Below are positions 62,456 through 64,000 of a stretch of DNA of 64,000 nt, piece after piece. The notes beneath the pieces were generated by a model that worked only from the letters and a program-made list of their open reading frames with translations, did not search any database and was not told the origin of the DNA. Numbering within the stretch: the first letter of the stretch is position 1; each line of letters starts with the position of its first letter. The translations under genes were made by a program, and so were the position numbers. Source of the DNA: Paludibacter sp. (GTDB taxonomy: Bacteria; Bacteroidota; Bacteroidia; Bacteroidales; Paludibacteraceae); NCBI GenBank assembly GCA_028690665.1, contig JAQVAV010000005.1, positions 186,001 to 250,000 on the forward strand, read 5' to 3'.

Positions 62456-63430
62456 TCAAATCCTCTTCAATCCGACGATTGCATTCCCGACTATGACAGG
62501 AATACCGGAATTAACAGCCCATAAACACATACCGGCAAAAGCAACAGCTGCAGGCTGATGTGCAAAAATGCCGATAAAAATAGCTGCGTAAGAACCCCGG
62601 ACAGCCGCTTCTGCAAAAGCCAATGAAGGAGTAAAAGTCACAAACAGGTAGGTGGTTGGAATCGCTAATGCCGCTTGCCATAGATTGATGTCAATTCCCC
62701 AGAAAAGCAGCATAGCAAACATCTGTGTAGTAAATATCAGATAACGGAACAGGGAAATTGCCAGAATTTGCAGAAGTTTACTGATATTATAGGTTCCGAT
62801 ATCCTGCAGGAAAGAAAAACGGTTATTTAATTTTTTATTCCGCGCGATTGCCGGAAATGAGAAATAAAATACAATCATCAAAACAGCAAGAAATCCTACG
62901 CAGATAAGATACTTTGGAAGTAAAACCTGAGTATTATTTGCTTTAACGGAAAACAACAAAACAGTAGCAGGAATCCCGACTAAAGCCATTACAAAATTCT
63001 GTGTCAAACTATTAATAAACGAATATACAATACCCGCTTTCCGATGACCATCTTTCAAAAACAAAATCCGGCCAGCGAATTCTCCACTTCGATTGGGAGT
63101 AAAAAAGCCACTTGAAAAGCCGGCAAGAACAGACTTTAAAGATTGACCAATGCTAAGCTTCTCTGTTCCGGAAATTAATTGTTTCCATTTTATGGATTCT
63201 GTTAGAATATTGGCCGGAAGCAACCCGAAAACGAGCAGCAGCCAGGGATATTGTTGCCATGAAATTTGTTTAAACTGAAAAAATAGTTCATTATAATTCT
63301 GGTGGTACAATAGAATATAAATCAGATACCCGTAAGAAGCCAATGCAAAAATCCACAGAAGCAGTTTGCGAAGATATTGCTGCCGAAGAACTTTGATGAA
63401 TTGCTTTATGACGCTTCTCAATTCAATCAT
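62456..63430 (-). CDS. Lysylphosphatidylglycerol synthase-type (UPF0104) membrane protein
   Basis: A 324-residue polytopic membrane protein of the LPG-synthase transmembrane-domain family, about eight helices, with the ITESIKWKQLIS and SVLAGFSSGFFTPNRSGEFAGRILFLKD blocks in the first half that mark the UPF0104 group (the family pattern has P-x-R-x-GE at this site). It lacks the C-terminal aminoacyltransferase domain of MprF, so it is the flippase-like half alone, whose substrate in these organisms is unknown. It begins 10 bases after the GtrA-family gene and the two are cotranscribed. Confidence 0.8.
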   Translation of the reverse strand: MIELRSVIKQFIKVLRQQYLRKLLLWIFALASYGYLIYILLYHQNYNELFFQFKQISWQQYPWLLLVFGLLPANILTESIKWKQLISGTEKLSIGQSLKSVLAGFSSGFFTPNRSGEFAGRILFLKDGHRKAGIVYSFINSLTQNFVMALVGIPATVLLFSVKANNTQVLLPKYLICVGFLAVLMIVFYFSFPAIARNKKLNNRFSFLQDIGTYNISKLLQILAISLFRYLIFTTQMFAMLLFWGIDINLWQAALAIPTTYLFVTFTPSLAFAEAAVRGSYAAIFIGIFAHQPAAVAFAGMCLWAVNSGIPVIVGNAIVGLKRI

Positions 63431-63440
63431 TCACTGTTTT

Positions 63441-63947
63441 TTATTTATCGATTGGAGTCTGAGTCTTAAATGTATACGTTTTTTGTGAGAAATAGCTGAA
63501 CAAGGTGGTTATAACCGTTATAATCATTTTAGCCGGAGTAGGAAAGACATGTAAAAAATCGACCAATAGCTTTAATCCTATGTAATTAAGCAACAAATTA
63601 GCGATTACCACAGCGAGATATCTCACAATTTGTACCTTACCCTTCAATTGCGATGCTGTAAAAGTAACATATTTCTGGAGTAAGAAACCCGTCATAAAAG
63701 TGATAGGAAAAACAATAAACATTGAAGCAATATGCGAACTAATCGTCACAAAGCCTATATGCAACATTTCTTTTTGCAGAATGTAGTGAAATGTAATAAA
63801 ATAAAGAACCCAGTCGAGAGCCATATTTGCAACTCCTGTGACACCATAACGAAAGAAATAAAGAGGCATGTATCTCTTAAATGGCGGATAAAAAAAATCA
63901 ACTATTTGGGTAATCCGGTGTCCGGTTGCTACAAGAGTTTTTCTCAT
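63441..63947 (-). CDS. GtrA-family membrane protein
   Basis: A 168-residue protein with four hydrophobic segments. FFRYGVTGVANMALDWVLYF at residues about 29-48 is the standard GtrA opening, and MTGFLLQKYVTFTAS and ISYFSQKTYTFKT match its two Lys/Tyr-Val-Thr-Phe repeats. GtrA proteins help move lipid-linked sugars (bactoprenyl-type) across the inner membrane for O-antigen or teichoic acid decoration. Pairing with the LPG-synthase-type gene suggests envelope lipid or glycan transport. The start ATG at 63947 leaves a basic N-terminal helix in the cytoplasm. Upstream sequence leaves the window after 50 bases. Confidence 0.88.
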   Translation of the reverse strand: MRKTLVATGHRITQIVDFFYPPFKRYMPLYFFRYGVTGVANMALDWVLYFITFHYILQKEMLHIGFVTISSHIASMFIVFPITFMTGFLLQKYVTFTASQLKGKVQIVRYLAVVIANLLLNYIGLKLLVDFLHVFPTPAKMIITVITTLFSYFSQKTYTFKTQTPIDK

Positions 63948-64000
63948 GGAATATCTAAATCTGGCATTTTAATACATCCGAAATATAAAAAGTAGGATAA

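Noticed and set aside
1-64000. CRISPR arrays, tRNA or rRNA genes, transposases, phage genes
   Set aside because: None seen: no regularly spaced direct repeats, no cloverleaf with a TTCRA loop in the gene-free gaps, and no transposase or integrase motif in any frame.

Overview
The window reads as chromosomal DNA from an anaerobic member of the Bacteroidales (phylum Bacteroidota). The evidence is two adjacent SusC/SusD pairs, a hybrid two-component (HTCS) regulator, several proteins ending in the 'YPNPV...G.Y...V' type IX secretion (T9SS) sorting domain, AT-rich intergenic DNA and promoter-like sites matching the Bacteroides TTG-N19-TAnnTTTG pattern. Paludibacteraceae, Dysgonomonadaceae or a related family would fit; the genus cannot be fixed by reading. 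I saw no rRNA, tRNA, CRISPR array, transposase or integrase.

Region 1 (0.2-5.4 kb) is housekeeping: mannose-1-phosphate guanylyltransferase, a small membrane-anchored protein and MutL on the + strand, then transaldolase and a pentapeptide-repeat protein on the - strand. A bidirectional terminator separates mutL and tal. From 5.4 to 6.3 kb there is no gene, but a promoter-like site and a strong hairpin terminator bracket a possible ~320-nt noncoding transcript.

Region 2 (6.3-15.8 kb, + strand) is energy metabolism. EtfB, EtfA and an acyl-CoA dehydrogenase come first, behind a good promoter and a perfect palindrome. After a terminator follow IorA, IorB, an arylacetate/phenylacetate-CoA ligase, a two-ACT-domain protein, a hotdog thioesterase and a PLP aminotransferase. 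The second group fits oxidative breakdown of aromatic amino acids: transamination to arylpyruvate, ferredoxin-linked decarboxylation to arylacyl-CoA, and CoA-ester turnover.

Region 3 (15.8-18.6 kb) is a decayed islet. It holds a MITE-like repeat, membrane-protein debris, a C-terminal scrap of an O-antigen-ligase-type protein, a CPBP-family membrane protein that has lost its catalytic residues, and a gene broken by an in-frame TGA. Two related hairpin repeats flank it.

Region 4 (18.7-58.8 kb, all - strand) is a large polysaccharide utilisation locus. In transcription order: a clan GH-A hydrolase, GH127, the HTCS regulator and a sialate O-acetylesterase-type esterase; then, after a terminator, a GH128-like glucanase and a tandemly duplicated module made of a shared putative carbohydrate-binding domain plus an 1103-residue propeller/NodB-deacetylase fusion; then two lipocalin-like lipoproteins, SusC-SusD-SusC-SusD, a small lipoprotein, GH30 and GH2. 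GH30, GH2 and GH127 together suggest a galactan or arabinogalactan side; the GH128-like enzyme suggests beta-1,3-glucan; the esterase and deacetylases imply an acylated substrate. The substrate is inferred, not shown. The duplicated propeller-deacetylase module is the least familiar part of the window.

Region 5 (59.3-63.9 kb, - strand) holds a T9SS-sorted LamG/Ig-like protein, a lysylphosphatidylglycerol-synthase-type membrane protein and a GtrA-family membrane protein.
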